From Desulfobacterales bacterium (GTDB lineage Bacteria > Desulfobacterota > Desulfobacteria > Desulfobacterales > JAHEIW01): 37,190 nucleotides of DNA. The notes under the pieces were generated by a model that saw nothing but the letters and a program-made list of their open reading frames with translations, did not search any database and had not been told where the DNA came from. The stretch lies in assembly GCA_030145015.1 (NCBI GenBank), contig JAQYWI010000037.1, positions 1-37,190 on the forward strand. The letters are read 5' to 3'. The position numbers were made by a program, and so were the translations under genes. Shown here piece by piece: positions 9,602 through 18,000 of this stretch; position 1 is the stretch's first letter, and every line of letters starts with the position of its first letter.

Positions 9602-10567
9602 ATGAGAAACAAATTTTTTACCATTCTAATCGGAATCTGCGTGTTGGCTTTGGCATTTTCCGGAAGCGTGTATGCGAAAGACAGAATTATATTCGGCGGC
9701 GGACCGGCCGGTGGAACGTTCCAGGTGGTTGCCAACGGCATCCAGGTTTATAAACCGGTTAAAGCCAGCCCGGATTTTTCCGTTAAGGCCCAAACATCTG
9801 CGGGTTCGGTTGAAAATTTGAGAAAAACCAATGCCGGCAGACAACAGATGAGCGTGGTCTATTCCGGTCACGTCTGGCTGGGCCGCAACGGTCAGATGAA
9901 AAATGACCCCAAAAAATACACCGATGTTATGGCAGTTTCCTGGTTGTACGGCGCTCCGGCTCAACTGGTGGTTCGCAAGGACTCGGGCATCAAAAGTGTC
10001 AAAGACCTGGTCGGTAAGAAGGTCGGTGTCGGCAATGCCGGCTCCGGCGCCTTTGCCAATTGCGAGCTGTTCTTTAGCCATATGGGTGTCTGGGATAAGA
10101 TCGAACGCAATGCCATGGGCTACAACGATGCCGCTGCTGCTTTCGGCAACAAGCAACTGGATGCTTTCTGGCTGTTTACCGCATTTCCGAGCGGTGCGGT
10201 CATTATGGCTGCCCAGACCAATGACATCGATCTGATCGACCTGAGTGCGGATGCCGAAGCTTCCGGATTCTATAAAAAGTATCCATATTTCGGAAAACTG
10301 GCGGTTCCGGCCGGCACATACAAGGGCGTGGATTATGACGCACCCGGCTTCCAGGATAGCGCCCTGTGGGTGGCCAACTCCAAAGTCTCCGACGAGAACG
10401 TTTACAAGCTGCTTTCCATTGTTTACTCGGATGAGGGTCTCAAGCACATGTACGGTCAGAAAAAGACCTTTAAAAATATGAATTTGGAAACCGGTGCCAC
10501 CAATATCGTTACCCCGTTTCATCCCGGGGCGGAAAAATTCTGGAAAGAAAAAGGCATGCTGAAATAA
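9602..10567 (+). CDS. TAXI-family TRAP transporter substrate-binding protein
   Basis: 321-aa periplasmic binding protein of the TAXI (TRAP-associated extracytoplasmic immunogenic) family. The signal peptide ends near VYA/KD (residue 25). The mature protein starts with IIFGGGPAGGTFQVVANGI, the family's hallmark glycine-rich strand, and continues with SAGSVENLR and GKKVGVGNAGSGAFANCE. An AAGGAG site (9589-9594) precedes ATG 9602. It lies upstream of the fused TRAP permease and would deliver its ligand to it. The substrate cannot be read from sequence; related systems are annotated for organic acids or glutamate. The stop codon is embedded in the first of three stem-loops separating it from the permease. 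Confidence 0.93.
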   Translation: MRNKFFTILIGICVLALAFSGSVYAKDRIIFGGGPAGGTFQVVANGIQVYKPVKASPDFSVKAQTSAGSVENLRKTNAGRQQMSVVYSGHVWLGRNGQMKNDPKKYTDVMAVSWLYGAPAQLVVRKDSGIKSVKDLVGKKVGVGNAGSGAFANCELFFSHMGVWDKIERNAMGYNDAAAAFGNKQLDAFWLFTAFPSGAVIMAAQTNDIDLIDLSADAEASGFYKKYPYFGKLAVPAGTYKGVDYDAPGFQDSALWVANSKVSDENVYKLLSIVYSDEGLKHMYGQKKTFKNMNLETGATNIVTPFHPGAEKFWKEKGMLK

Positions 10568-10688
10568 AATCGTTACGCGATTTTATTTTAAGTTAAAGCG
10601 GTTTTTCCGCTTGAAATAAAATGTGAGATATGGGTATAGCGCATTGACAAGTGACAGCATGATGCTGCCTATCCCATATCTCACATAC
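10561..10688 (+). promoter_or_regulatory. Three consecutive stem-loops between binding-protein and permease genes
   Basis: Hairpin 1 has an 11-bp perfect stem (10562-10572 with 10578-10588) with a 5-nt loop, enclosing the TAXI stop codon. Hairpin 2 is AAGCGG-TTTTT-CCGCTT at 10596-10612. Hairpin 3 is a long stem: 14 bp of ATGTGAGATATGGG at 10621-10634 pairing with CCCATATCTCACAT at 10673-10686. Such structures between a binding-protein gene and its permease commonly stabilise the upstream mRNA and lower downstream expression. That role is inferred. Confidence 0.6.
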
Positions 10689-10769
10689 CATTTGAGGGAC
10701 CAGGCAAATATTTTCTTAAATAGAATTTCGAGGCCGGGCGCAAATTGCAATTAGAAGGGGGGTAAAAAA

Positions 10770-12704
10770 GTGTACGACAAATTAAACAAATTCGAAAAAA
10801 CAGTATTTGATGTGTTAGCCGTTTTTTTAGTCCTTTTTTACTCCTATTCGGCTGTTGTGAGACCTGCCGCCACCCAGTATCACCGTGGCATATACGTTAT
10901 TATCACTTATATTCTCGTTTTTCTGATTTATAAATCCAAAAGCAAATGGCTGCGCTATGTCGACTACCTGCTGATTTTCCTTTCCATCTTCAGCGTCGGT
11001 TACTGGATTCTTTATTTTGAAGCCATCAATTACCGCACCGGCGCAGAGACGCCATTCGATATGTTCGTCGCCATGATTGGGGTTCTCATCGGCATCGAGC
11101 TGGCCCGGCGGGTGGTGGGCAATGTTTTTGTGATTCTCGGAGGACTGTTGTTGCTCTATGGGGTCTATGGCAACTATGCGCCTGATCTTTTCGCCCATGC
11201 GGGCGACACGTTTCCGGGGGTTTGCACCAGCATCTTCTACAAAAGCGACGGTGTTTTCGGCATCATGGCCAATGTTCTGGCCACCTATGTGATCTTATTT
11301 GTCCTTTTCGGGGCTTTCCTGGAAAAATCCGGGGCCCAGCGGTTTTTCATCGATTTTCCTCTGGCGGCCGTGGGCCACCGAATCGGCGGGCCCGCTAAAG
11401 TTGCGGTTATCGCCAGCGGTCTTTTCGGTTCCATATCCGGAAGTGCCATTGCCAACACGGTTTCCACCGGCACCTTCACCATTCCCATGATGAAAAAAGC
11501 CGGGTTCAAACCCCATGTGGCCGGCGCCATCGAACCGGCGGCATCCATTTCCGGCATGTTCATGCCCCCCATCATGGGCGCCGGCGGCTTTATCATGGCA
11601 GAGCTTACCGGGGTTCCTTATTCAAAAATTATGCTGGTGGCCATATTCCCTGCTTTTATGTATGTCTTCAGCGTGTTTATCATGGTGCACTACGAAGCCA
11701 AGATGCATAATATCAAGGGCGAAAGAAGCGAACACAGCGCTATGGAGATTCTGAGAAAGCAATGGGATTTCACGCTACCCTTGATCGTGATTACCATTTT
11801 TATGCTGACCGGTTATTCGCCAGCCTATTCCGCCATTCTGGGATTGGCCACCTGTGTCGCTGTTAGTTACAAAGCCAAAGACACCCGAATCGATCTGACT
11901 GTAGTTTGGATAGCAGCCTCTTTGCTCATTGGCCAGTTGCTTTTACCTTGGATCATCAAACCCATGATGGGGGAGGCCGGTACTGCTTTTATTGAAAAAA
12001 TATTCTCTGCGAGGCTTTTAGTGCTCTATGGGTTGATTTTTTCCATCATTATAATCTTTTACCGGAGATCCAGAGGAGCGGATATCAAAGGCGAACTGAT
12101 GAACTTTGTGGAAGCCTCCCGGGCCGGTGCTGAAAACAGCCTCAAGATCGGTGCCACCGTGGGGGTCATCGGCATCATCATCGGCGTGCTTACTTACAGC
12201 GGGCTGGTGCTCACCTTTGCCGATATTGTGATCGAACTTGCCGGTGGTTCTCTGGTTTTAACGATTTTGTTTATCGCCCTGGCTTCCCTGGTACTGGGGA
12301 TGGGGGTCCCGGTCACCGCCGCCTATCTGATTACCGCTGTGGTTGCCGTACCGGCCTTGATCCACCTGGGGGTCAATGAACTCGCAGCCCATATGATCGT
12401 TTACTGGCTGTCACAGGATTCCAACATTACGCCGCCGGTTTGTATCGCCGCCTTTGCAGGGGCAACCATCGCCAAGGCCAATATGTGGAGAACGGCTTTC
12501 ACCGCTTTTAAATTTGCCAAATTTCTGTATCTGGGGCCATTTCTATTCGGTTATGTCCCGGGCTTTTCATTAAACGGCAGCGCATGGGATATCGTCAAAG
12601 CATTTGTGCTTATCATATTTGGTACCTATGCGTATTCCTGGATATTGAGCGGCATCTGGTTTAAGTCCCTAAAAGGCATGTTTAAAAAAGCGCCGGCCAG
12701 CTAA
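10770..12704 (+). CDS. Fused TRAP transporter permease (small and large membrane subunits, TAXI type)
   Basis: 644-aa inner-membrane protein of the fused 4TM/12TM TRAP permease family. It couples ion gradients to uptake of the ligand bound by the TAXI protein. The N-terminal part (about 1-130) holds the DctQ-like helices. The remainder is DctM-like with glycine-rich transport motifs such as SGSISGSAIANTVSTGTFTIPMM, EPAASISGMFMPPIMGAGGF and LVLGMGVPVTAAYLI. Start is GTG 10770 behind a purine-rich AAGGGGGG site. It stands 202 bp downstream of the binding protein, across the three stem-loops, and 34 bp upstream of the universal stress gene. It is full length with no disruption. Confidence 0.92.
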   Translation: MYDKLNKFEKTVFDVLAVFLVLFYSYSAVVRPAATQYHRGIYVIITYILVFLIYKSKSKWLRYVDYLLIFLSIFSVGYWILYFEAINYRTGAETPFDMFVAMIGVLIGIELARRVVGNVFVILGGLLLLYGVYGNYAPDLFAHAGDTFPGVCTSIFYKSDGVFGIMANVLATYVILFVLFGAFLEKSGAQRFFIDFPLAAVGHRIGGPAKVAVIASGLFGSISGSAIANTVSTGTFTIPMMKKAGFKPHVAGAIEPAASISGMFMPPIMGAGGFIMAELTGVPYSKIMLVAIFPAFMYVFSVFIMVHYEAKMHNIKGERSEHSAMEILRKQWDFTLPLIVITIFMLTGYSPAYSAILGLATCVAVSYKAKDTRIDLTVVWIAASLLIGQLLLPWIIKPMMGEAGTAFIEKIFSARLLVLYGLIFSIIIIFYRRSRGADIKGELMNFVEASRAGAENSLKIGATVGVIGIIIGVLTYSGLVLTFADIVIELAGGSLVLTILFIALASLVLGMGVPVTAAYLITAVVAVPALIHLGVNELAAHMIVYWLSQDSNITPPVCIAAFAGATIAKANMWRTAFTAFKFAKFLYLGPFLFGYVPGFSLNGSAWDIVKAFVLIIFGTYAYSWILSGIWFKSLKGMFKKAPAS

Positions 12705-12738
12705 AAACAATATTTTAATCCAGCAAGAGGCAGGAAAA

Positions 12739-13269
12739 ATGATACTCCCCAAAGTTGAAGTTAAAAAAATACTTTATGCAACGGATCTTTCTGAAAATGC
12801 CCGCTTTGCGTTTGCATACGCGGTGAGCCTGGCCGACCTGTATAACGCCGCCATTACCATCATTCATGTCCTACCCGAGGTTCCGGAGCTTTTGGACCAG
12901 AGTGTTATCGGCTATATCAGCGCCGAGCGATGGGAGGAAATTAAATCGCAGCAACTGGATGAGGCCAAAGAGGCCCTGATCGGAAAAAAACAGGAACATC
13001 TGGCCATCAAAGAAGCGCTGCATCAATTCAGTGAAGATGCAAAGCAGCAACATGAAGGTGGTGGTTTTAATACAGATGAAATAATTGTGGAGCGGGGAAA
13101 TGCGGTTGAGGTGATTATAAAGAGCGCTGAAAAACGAAACTGCGATCTCATCGTTATGGGAACCCATGGACAGGGAACCCTTGCCGATGCCATGCTGGGA
13201 AGCACCGCGCGCCGGGTGGTCAGACGCTCTAAAATACCGGTGCTAGTCGTCCGACTCCCAGAAGACTAA
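12739..13269 (+). CDS. Universal stress protein (UspA family)
   Basis: 176-aa cytoplasmic universal stress protein. The N-terminus KKILYATDLSENARFAFAYA is the typical first strand and helix. The nucleotide motif G-x2-G-x9-GS is visible as GTHGQGTLADAMLGS, followed by ARRVVRRSKIPVLVV, so ATP binding is expected. It lies 34 bp after the TRAP permease and is probably co-transcribed. TRAP operons often carry a Usp gene (TeaD of the ectoine system modulates its transporter), so transporter regulation is likely. Its stop codon touches the left end of palindromic element D (13268-13612). Confidence 0.92.
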   Translation: MILPKVEVKKILYATDLSENARFAFAYAVSLADLYNAAITIIHVLPEVPELLDQSVIGYISAERWEEIKSQQLDEAKEALIGKKQEHLAIKEALHQFSEDAKQQHEGGGFNTDEIIVERGNAVEVIIKSAEKRNCDLIVMGTHGQGTLADAMLGSTARRVVRRSKIPVLVVRLPED

Positions 13270-13612
13270 AACCGGCTTTTAGGGCATCATCATAGATACT
13301 TGCCCGATGGCTGCGTTGTCCCGTCGGTTTGGGATTTCACGTCTAATTTTACATAGAGTAAGGTGTTCATTGATCCGCTTCGAAATGATAGTCGCGGCAA
13401 GATGCCGCTCCCACATATTATTTGTTACATGGAAAAAAAGAGCTAGGCGGGATTTAAAATACTTGTGGGAGTGGCTTCCAGCCACGAAAACTATGCTCTG
13501 CTTTTGAAGCGGCTCACGCCTTTTGAACTCCTTAATATATTAAATCAAAATTTGAAATCCCGCATTTTGCGGGAGCCCTCGAACAAGATCTAACGCCCTA
13601 AAAGCCGGTTTT
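13268..13612. repeat. Palindromic mobile-like element, copy D (345 bp, with nested REP pair)
   Basis: It is bounded by an 18-bp perfect terminal inverted repeat: AAAACCGGCTTTTAGGGC at 13268-13285 and its inverse at 13595-13612. Internal blocks match the other family copies: ATGGCTGCGTTG near 13309, TATGCT.TGCTTTTGAAGCGGCT.ACGCC around 13492-13525, and GCCCTCGAAC..GATCT near 13576-13592. A second type of repeat is nested inside: GTCGCGGCAAGATGCCGCTC at 13391-13410 and its near-inverse, GTGGGAGTGGCTTCCAGCCA, at 13465-13484. A hairpin CCCGCA/TGCGGG lies near 13560-13572. No transposase is present. Confidence 0.75.
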
Positions 13613-13977
13613 TTTCATTTCTATTTTACGGTTTTCAATAAGACCTCCTGTAACATTTTTGATTTTATACAAAATCGCTTTATCATTTCGACTTGACAAT
13701 TTTCGACGGCTATCATTATAAAAGATCATTCGATTCGCAAACACCATTCCTCCAGAGGCTCTAATGGCCAATCCAAATGAGATCAAAAGCCTAAACCCGC
13801 GCTCAACAGCGGAGGAATATGCCCGGCGACTCATTCAGCTCCCATTGCAGCCCATCCTCTCCCGCAGCGACCATATTTCCGGAACCAGATGCCAATTTGG
13901 CTTTCATCAATTTTGCGATTCGACCAGACGGCGCCGGGCCGAAATCGATCGGTAATCCGTTACAAAAGGAGAACATC
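13613..13977. other. Upstream region of the HhH/PPK2 operon
   Basis: The stretch holds a good promoter (13693-13722) and then about 250 bp of leader. A 63-codon frame at 13764-13955 begins after AGAGG and ends 22 bp before the HhH start codon, but its translation is unfamiliar and its Arg-rich end looks non-coding. I leave it unassigned. Confidence 0.4.
13693..13722 (+). promoter_or_regulatory. Sigma-70-like promoter for the HhH-phosphoesterase-PPK2 genes
   Basis: TTGACA (13693-13698, perfect consensus) and TATAAA (13717-13722) are 18 bp apart. It is the only strong match between the end of element D and the HhH gene, and would start transcription near 13730. Confidence 0.5.
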
Positions 13978-14562
13978 ATGAAAAAGGAAGATCTTACCCA
14001 GGTGAAACATATCGGTGCGTTACGCATGAAAATGCTCATTAGTTCGGGGATCACAACTATCGGGCAGCTTCGCCAGATATCACTGGAAAAACTGGCCCAG
14101 GTAAAAACCATCGGTCCGCATTATGCAAAATTAATCAAGGCGGCCGTGGCGGAATCTTATGGGAAAAAGCCTGCGAAATCAGCCCCGAAAGTCCCGAAAA
14201 CCGTGTCCGCTAAAAAGAAGACTGTCGAGGATCTCAACCAGAAGTTACGCAAACAGATTAAAGTTCTCGGCAAACGCTTAAAACAGGCCAATGAAAATTT
14301 AAAGCCCCTGGGCAAAAAGAAATACCTGGAATTATATGTTGATTTTAAGAAAAGATCCAAAACGCTCAAAGCCCATCTTAATGATTTGAATAAAAACCCG
14401 GGAGCGCTTTCCCAAAAGGTTACGAAAAATATCATCAAAAACACCGATGCCTTGAGCGCAGTCTTGAAAAATGTAGGCAAAAAACCCAAAAAGAAAAAAT
14501 ATCAAAAAGTGTCTCTGGCGATTCAGTCGTTTTCTAAAATGCTCAAGAAGACCCGATCGTGA
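13978..14562 (+). CDS. Helix-hairpin-helix, lysine-rich protein of unknown function
   Basis: 194-aa protein. The first 60 residues look like tandem helix-hairpin-helix motifs: VKHIGALRMKMLISSGITTI and VKTIGPHYAKLIKAA. This fold usually binds DNA non-specifically. The rest is highly basic and lysine-rich, with probable coiled-coil or helical-bundle segments (DLNQKLRKQIKVLGKRLKQA, KALKAHLNDLNK-like stretches) and a KKPKKKK patch. The frame is open from 13819, but ATG 13978 has an AAAGGAG site 7 nt upstream. The stop codon abuts the ATG of the phosphoesterase gene, so they are translationally linked. I do not know a characterised homologue. A nucleoid- or polyphosphate-binding role is suggested only by composition and neighbours. 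Confidence 0.75.
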   Translation: MKKEDLTQVKHIGALRMKMLISSGITTIGQLRQISLEKLAQVKTIGPHYAKLIKAAVAESYGKKPAKSAPKVPKTVSAKKKTVEDLNQKLRKQIKVLGKRLKQANENLKPLGKKKYLELYVDFKKRSKTLKAHLNDLNKNPGALSQKVTKNIIKNTDALSAVLKNVGKKPKKKKYQKVSLAIQSFSKMLKKTRS

Positions 14563-15285
14563 ATGAAGAAAATACTTTTACTGGGGGACATACACGCAAA
14601 TTATCCGGCCTTAAAGGCGATCGGCAAGTATATCAAGCCGGACCGTTTCGATCGGATCATTAACACCGGTGATTTCACCGTTTACAGTACCTTTCCCAAT
14701 GAAACGATTCAATGGTTTCGCAAGCGCGAGAAAACCATCAGCATATTGGGGAATACGGATCGGAAAATTTTGAGAATCCTTAACGGCCAGAAATTAAAAA
14801 AACCAAAAAAAGAAGAAAAACAGGTGATGTACTTTTGGACATCTGAAAATTTACTTCCTGAAAATGCCACCTATCTGAAATCCTTACCCGCACAAACGGA
14901 TTTTGCGGCAGGCGGATTCCGCATCGGGCTATTTCATGGCACCCTTGAAGATCCGGATGAAGAGTTGTTTCCTTCTGCCCCTGAAAGCCGTTTCCGGCAG
15001 CTCGCCAAGGACTCAGCCTATCAGGTTCAGATTATGGGTCATTCGCACGTACCGTATTACAAAATCGTCGATGGCGTACACTTCATCAATCCCGGCAGTG
15101 TGGGGCGCATGTTTGACGGAGATCCACGGACTTCTTTTGCAATTCTTAGGTTTTCTTCCGGTAAAATAGCCGTGGAACATTTTCGAATCCCCTATGCGGT
15201 GGAAAAGGTCGTCAGGGGGCTGAAAGAACAAAAACTGCCGAATATTTATGCAAAGATGTTTCGAATCGGAAAGAAATTAAATTGA
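14563..15285 (+). CDS. YfcE/MJ0936-like metallophosphoesterase
   Basis: 240-aa calcineurin-like phosphoesterase of the Metallophos_2 group. Metal ligands are visible in order: GDIHAN (Asp9, His11), GDF (Asp37), GNTD (Asn64), FHGT (His125) and GHSH (His160, His162). FINPGSVGR follows, a signature of the YfcE-like phosphodiesterases. GNTD replaces the more common GNHD. The usual activity of the family is Mn-dependent phosphodiesterase or phosphatase; the natural substrate is unknown. The start codon directly follows the HhH stop, and PPK2 begins 63 bp later, so it belongs to the polyphosphate-linked operon. Confidence 0.87.
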   Translation: MKKILLLGDIHANYPALKAIGKYIKPDRFDRIINTGDFTVYSTFPNETIQWFRKREKTISILGNTDRKILRILNGQKLKKPKKEEKQVMYFWTSENLLPENATYLKSLPAQTDFAAGGFRIGLFHGTLEDPDEELFPSAPESRFRQLAKDSAYQVQIMGHSHVPYYKIVDGVHFINPGSVGRMFDGDPRTSFAILRFSSGKIAVEHFRIPYAVEKVVRGLKEQKLPNIYAKMFRIGKKLN

Positions 15286-15348
15286 TCGCAGCGATATTCA
15301 ACGTACGTTTCAGGAAAAAAGATTGAAAGTGAAAGATTCAGTGTCGTT

Positions 15349-16329
15349 ATGAAAACCACAGATAAACTAGAAAATAGGCAATCAGATACGGATGAGGGGG
15401 CGGCGGGTTCGACGAAAAAAATAAAAGACGCAATAGAGAAAGTCGAACCGGATGTTACCTGTGTGACTCCTGGCAAACGCCTTCGAAAGATCCTGAAGGT
15501 TCTCAAAAAGAAAGATAAAGAGGATATTGTAAAGGCGGTATTGGAGAAATTTTACAATTCCGAGGAGTTAAAACCCTATCAGGCGGAGCTTATCAAAATG
15601 CAGCGCCATCTGGAACGGACCGGAAAAAAAATGGTGATCCTTTTCGATGGCCGGGATGCCTCGGGCAAGGGGGGGACCATCCGCCGGGTAACCCGCTATA
15701 TGAATGAAAAACGATATCATGTGGTGGCACTGGGCAAACCCAATGAATACCAGAAAACCGAACTGCATATCAAACGCTATATCGAACATTTCCCCTATGC
15801 CGGAGAAATTGTTTTGTTTGACCGAAGCTGGTACAATAGAGCTCTGGTGGAGCCGGTGATGGGATTTTGTACGCAGAAGCAATATAACCGCTTTATGAAA
15901 AAAGTGAATACATACGAACAAAATTTTATCGAGGATGGAGGCCGGACCATCCTGCTTAAGCTCTATTTTTCAGTAAGCAAGGAAGAACAGGCGCAGCGCT
16001 TTGATAGAAGAAAAAACGATCCCTTAAGGCAATGGAAACTTTCCGAAGTGGATTTGCAGGCCCAGGACTTGTGGGACGAATTTACCGAAAAAAAATTCAT
16101 GCTCTTAAAAAGGACCCATACCAAAAAATCGCCATGGTACGTCATTCGATCCGACGATAAGCATCTGGCCCGGCGGGAAACCATGAAAGTCATCCTCAAC
16201 CGGGTGCGCTACAGAGGCAGAAGCCGTAAGCTGGATTTTACCCTGGATCCCGATATTGTTATTCTAGGCGATCGGGAATTAAAATTAATGAAAAAACAGC
16301 GCAAAAAATACGGCAAGTCCCTTGTATAA
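15349..16329 (+). CDS. ppk2: Polyphosphate kinase 2 (first PPK2)
   Basis: 326-aa PPK2-family kinase, which transfers phosphate between polyphosphate and nucleotides, usually toward nucleoside di- or triphosphate synthesis. Walker A is GRDASGKGG (101-109), Walker B lies in VLFDRSWYNRA (Asp158), and VEPVMGFCT follows as in the family. The lid region has the RFDRR..DPLRQWKLS block. An N-terminal extension of about 75 residues, with a basic stretch (RLRKILKVLKKKDKE), precedes the core. The ribosome site is weak. A second, distinct PPK2 follows at 16423. The core sequences differ enough (LGKPNEYQKTELHIKRY here against APDDTERTQWYFQRY) to be old paralogues, perhaps with different nucleotide preference. 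Confidence 0.93.
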   Translation: MKTTDKLENRQSDTDEGAAGSTKKIKDAIEKVEPDVTCVTPGKRLRKILKVLKKKDKEDIVKAVLEKFYNSEELKPYQAELIKMQRHLERTGKKMVILFDGRDASGKGGTIRRVTRYMNEKRYHVVALGKPNEYQKTELHIKRYIEHFPYAGEIVLFDRSWYNRALVEPVMGFCTQKQYNRFMKKVNTYEQNFIEDGGRTILLKLYFSVSKEEQAQRFDRRKNDPLRQWKLSEVDLQAQDLWDEFTEKKFMLLKRTHTKKSPWYVIRSDDKHLARRETMKVILNRVRYRGRSRKLDFTLDPDIVILGDRELKLMKKQRKKYGKSLV

Positions 16330-16422
16330 CCCGTGGGAATGTTGCATCAAGGAAAAAAATTTTAAGTTCTACTTTTTGAACTTCTGAATGCTGTGCTTAC
16401 CGATCAACCAGAGGGGGCAAAG

Positions 16423-17427
16423 ATGACTAAAGAAAATAAAAAGAAATCCGACGCCAAAGACCCAAAAACGCAAAAGTCGGAGCAAATACTGGCGAAGGGC
16501 AAGCCTGCATCTGAAGCCAAAAAAGAGAAAAGTAAAAAGGGCGAACAAAAACCCAAAAAGCTAAAAAAGAAATTATCCGAGCACACTTCTCTTAAGAATA
16601 AGGATAAGAAAAAAAGCAAGGGCCGCCAGCCGGTTTGGGTTAAAAAATTCACCCTCTATTACGAAGCCGAGCTGCACAAGCTGCAGATCGAACTTTTGAA
16701 GATGCAAAAACATGTCAAGAAGTGCGGACTGCGTTTGGTGATGTTATTTGAAGGACGGGATGCCGCGGGCAAGGGCGGTACGATCAAACGGATTATTGAG
16801 CATTTGAATCCGCGGGGTAGCCGGGTTGTGGCCCTTGTGGCACCCGACGACACGGAACGCACCCAATGGTATTTTCAAAGATATATTCAGCATCTACCAG
16901 CGGCCGGAGAAATTATCCTCTTCGACCGCAGCTGGTATAATCGCGCTATGGTTGAACCCGTAATGGGATTCTGCACCGATGAACAAAACAAACGGTTTTT
17001 AAAAGATGTTCCCCTTTTTGAAGAGATGATTGTCAAAGACGGCATCATGTTATTTAAATTTTTCTTCTCTGTTTCTAAAGATGAACAATTGCGTCGATTT
17101 GACGCGCGCGAGACCGATCCGTTGAAACAGTATAAAATTTCCCCGGTTGACAGAATGGCTCAAGAAAAGTGGGACGATTATACCGTCAGAAAGTTCCAGA
17201 TGCTGAACGAAACCAACCGAACGCTCTCCCCCTGGACCATTATCCGATCGGACAATAAGAAACTGGCAAGAATCAACTGCATCAAGCATATTTTGTCTAA
17301 AATCGAATATGACGGTAAAATCTCCAAAAAAGAACTGCGGCCCGACCTTGAGGTGGTGGTATCGGGCATTGAAGAAATCAGATTCTTGGAAGAGCATTTG
17401 CTGGCACCGGTGGAGTTGCCGGGATAA
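16423..17427 (+). CDS. ppk2: Polyphosphate kinase 2 (second PPK2) with Lys-rich N-terminal tail
   Basis: 334-aa PPK2 with text typical of class I enzymes: FEGRDAAGKGGTIKR (Walker A 111-119), HLNPRGSRVVAL, TQWYFQRY, HLPAAGEIILFDRSWYNRA and DPLKQYKISP. It interconverts polyphosphate and nucleotides in the cytoplasm. The first 70 residues are a low-complexity tail with 26 lysines before the conserved core. Class I enzymes normally have a shorter and less extreme N-terminus. ATG 16423 is chosen because GAGGGGG lies 5 nt upstream; the frame reaches back to 16393. The tail could bind polyphosphate chains or granules electrostatically, which is inference. The gene ends 14 bp before palindromic element A. 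Confidence 0.92.
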   Translation: MTKENKKKSDAKDPKTQKSEQILAKGKPASEAKKEKSKKGEQKPKKLKKKLSEHTSLKNKDKKKSKGRQPVWVKKFTLYYEAELHKLQIELLKMQKHVKKCGLRLVMLFEGRDAAGKGGTIKRIIEHLNPRGSRVVALVAPDDTERTQWYFQRYIQHLPAAGEIILFDRSWYNRAMVEPVMGFCTDEQNKRFLKDVPLFEEMIVKDGIMLFKFFFSVSKDEQLRRFDARETDPLKQYKISPVDRMAQEKWDDYTVRKFQMLNETNRTLSPWTIIRSDNKKLARINCIKHILSKIEYDGKISKKELRPDLEVVVSGIEEIRFLEEHLLAPVELPG

Positions 17428-17441
17428 ACCATGCGCTTTAA

Positions 17442-17634
17442 TAGAAGTGGTTTCAAAACCCCATCTAAGGTCCAATGGCTGCGTTGCCCCGCAAGTGGGA
17501 TTCGCATCTGATTTTTTGGATCAGGGTGCAGCACAGGCCTCCGATAAATGCTCACATACCCATGTATGCTGCGCTTTCTCGATCGGCCTGCGCCTTGCCC
17601 TTGAACCTGATCTGAGGTTTTGAAACCACTTCTA
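17442..17634. repeat. Palindromic mobile-like element, copy A (193 bp)
   Basis: Perfect 19-bp terminal inverted repeat TAGAAGTGGTTTCAAAACC (17442-17460 and inverse at 17616-17634). Inside are AATGGCTGCGTTGC, AGGCCTCCGATAAATGC, the hairpin CATAC-CCAT-GTATG and GATCGGCCTGCGCCTTGCCC. Compared with copy C it carries 47 extra bp after GGCTGCGTTGC. That extra block resembles part of copy D (GGGATT.CGCATCTGATTTT), so C is likely a deletion form or A a longer form. It sits between ppk2 and the ABM gene. Confidence 0.85.
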
Positions 17635-17691
17635 GTGTTTTTATCCATACAGGGGTAAGGATTTGAATCAAGGGAGAAAAAGGAGGACAAC

Positions 17692-17985
17692 ATGCCTGTT
17701 CAAGTTATCATCAAACGCAAATTCCAAGTTCATAATCCGGCGGAACTCATCCCGCTTCTGACGGAATTGCGCGATCGTGCCAAAGTACAGCCCGGCTATA
17801 TTTCCGGTCAAACATTGAAAAATCTTGACAAACCCCAAGAGTACATGGTGATCAGCACATGGGAGAAGGTGGACGACTGGAATAAATGGGTGAGCAGCAG
17901 CGAAAGAAGAGATATTCAGGGACGGGTGGACTCTCTGATTGGAGAAAGAACCTTTTACGAAGTCTTTGAGCCCGTGAGTCATTAA
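17692..17985 (+). CDS. ABM-domain (antibiotic biosynthesis monooxygenase-like) small protein
   Basis: 97-aa single-domain protein of the dimeric alpha-beta barrel (ABM) type. Visible family features are a beta strand opening (VQVIIKRKFQV), the helix with LIPLLTELRDRAKVQPGYISGQTL, then EYMVISTWEKVDDWNKWVSSSERR. Members include small monooxygenases, haem-degrading enzymes and many proteins of unknown role, so the reaction cannot be stated. A strong AAGGAGG site lies 6-7 nt upstream of ATG 17692. It is separated from ppk2 by element A and ends just before a bidirectional terminator. A link to polyphosphate is positional only. Confidence 0.82.
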   Translation: MPVQVIIKRKFQVHNPAELIPLLTELRDRAKVQPGYISGQTLKNLDKPQEYMVISTWEKVDDWNKWVSSSERRDIQGRVDSLIGERTFYEVFEPVSH

Positions 17986-18000
17986 AAAGCTATTGGATAA

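Noticed and set aside
13764..13955. 63-codon frame before the HhH gene
   Set aside because: It has a promoter and a modest AGAGG site, but the translation becomes Arg/Cys-rich without domain features. Conservation in relatives would be needed to call it.
17178..17693. 171-codon leftward frame across ppk2 and element A
   Set aside because: It is antisense to ppk2 and is open partly because the palindromic element has a stop-free frame in this direction. There is no ribosome site. It explains how copy C can stay open but is not a gene.
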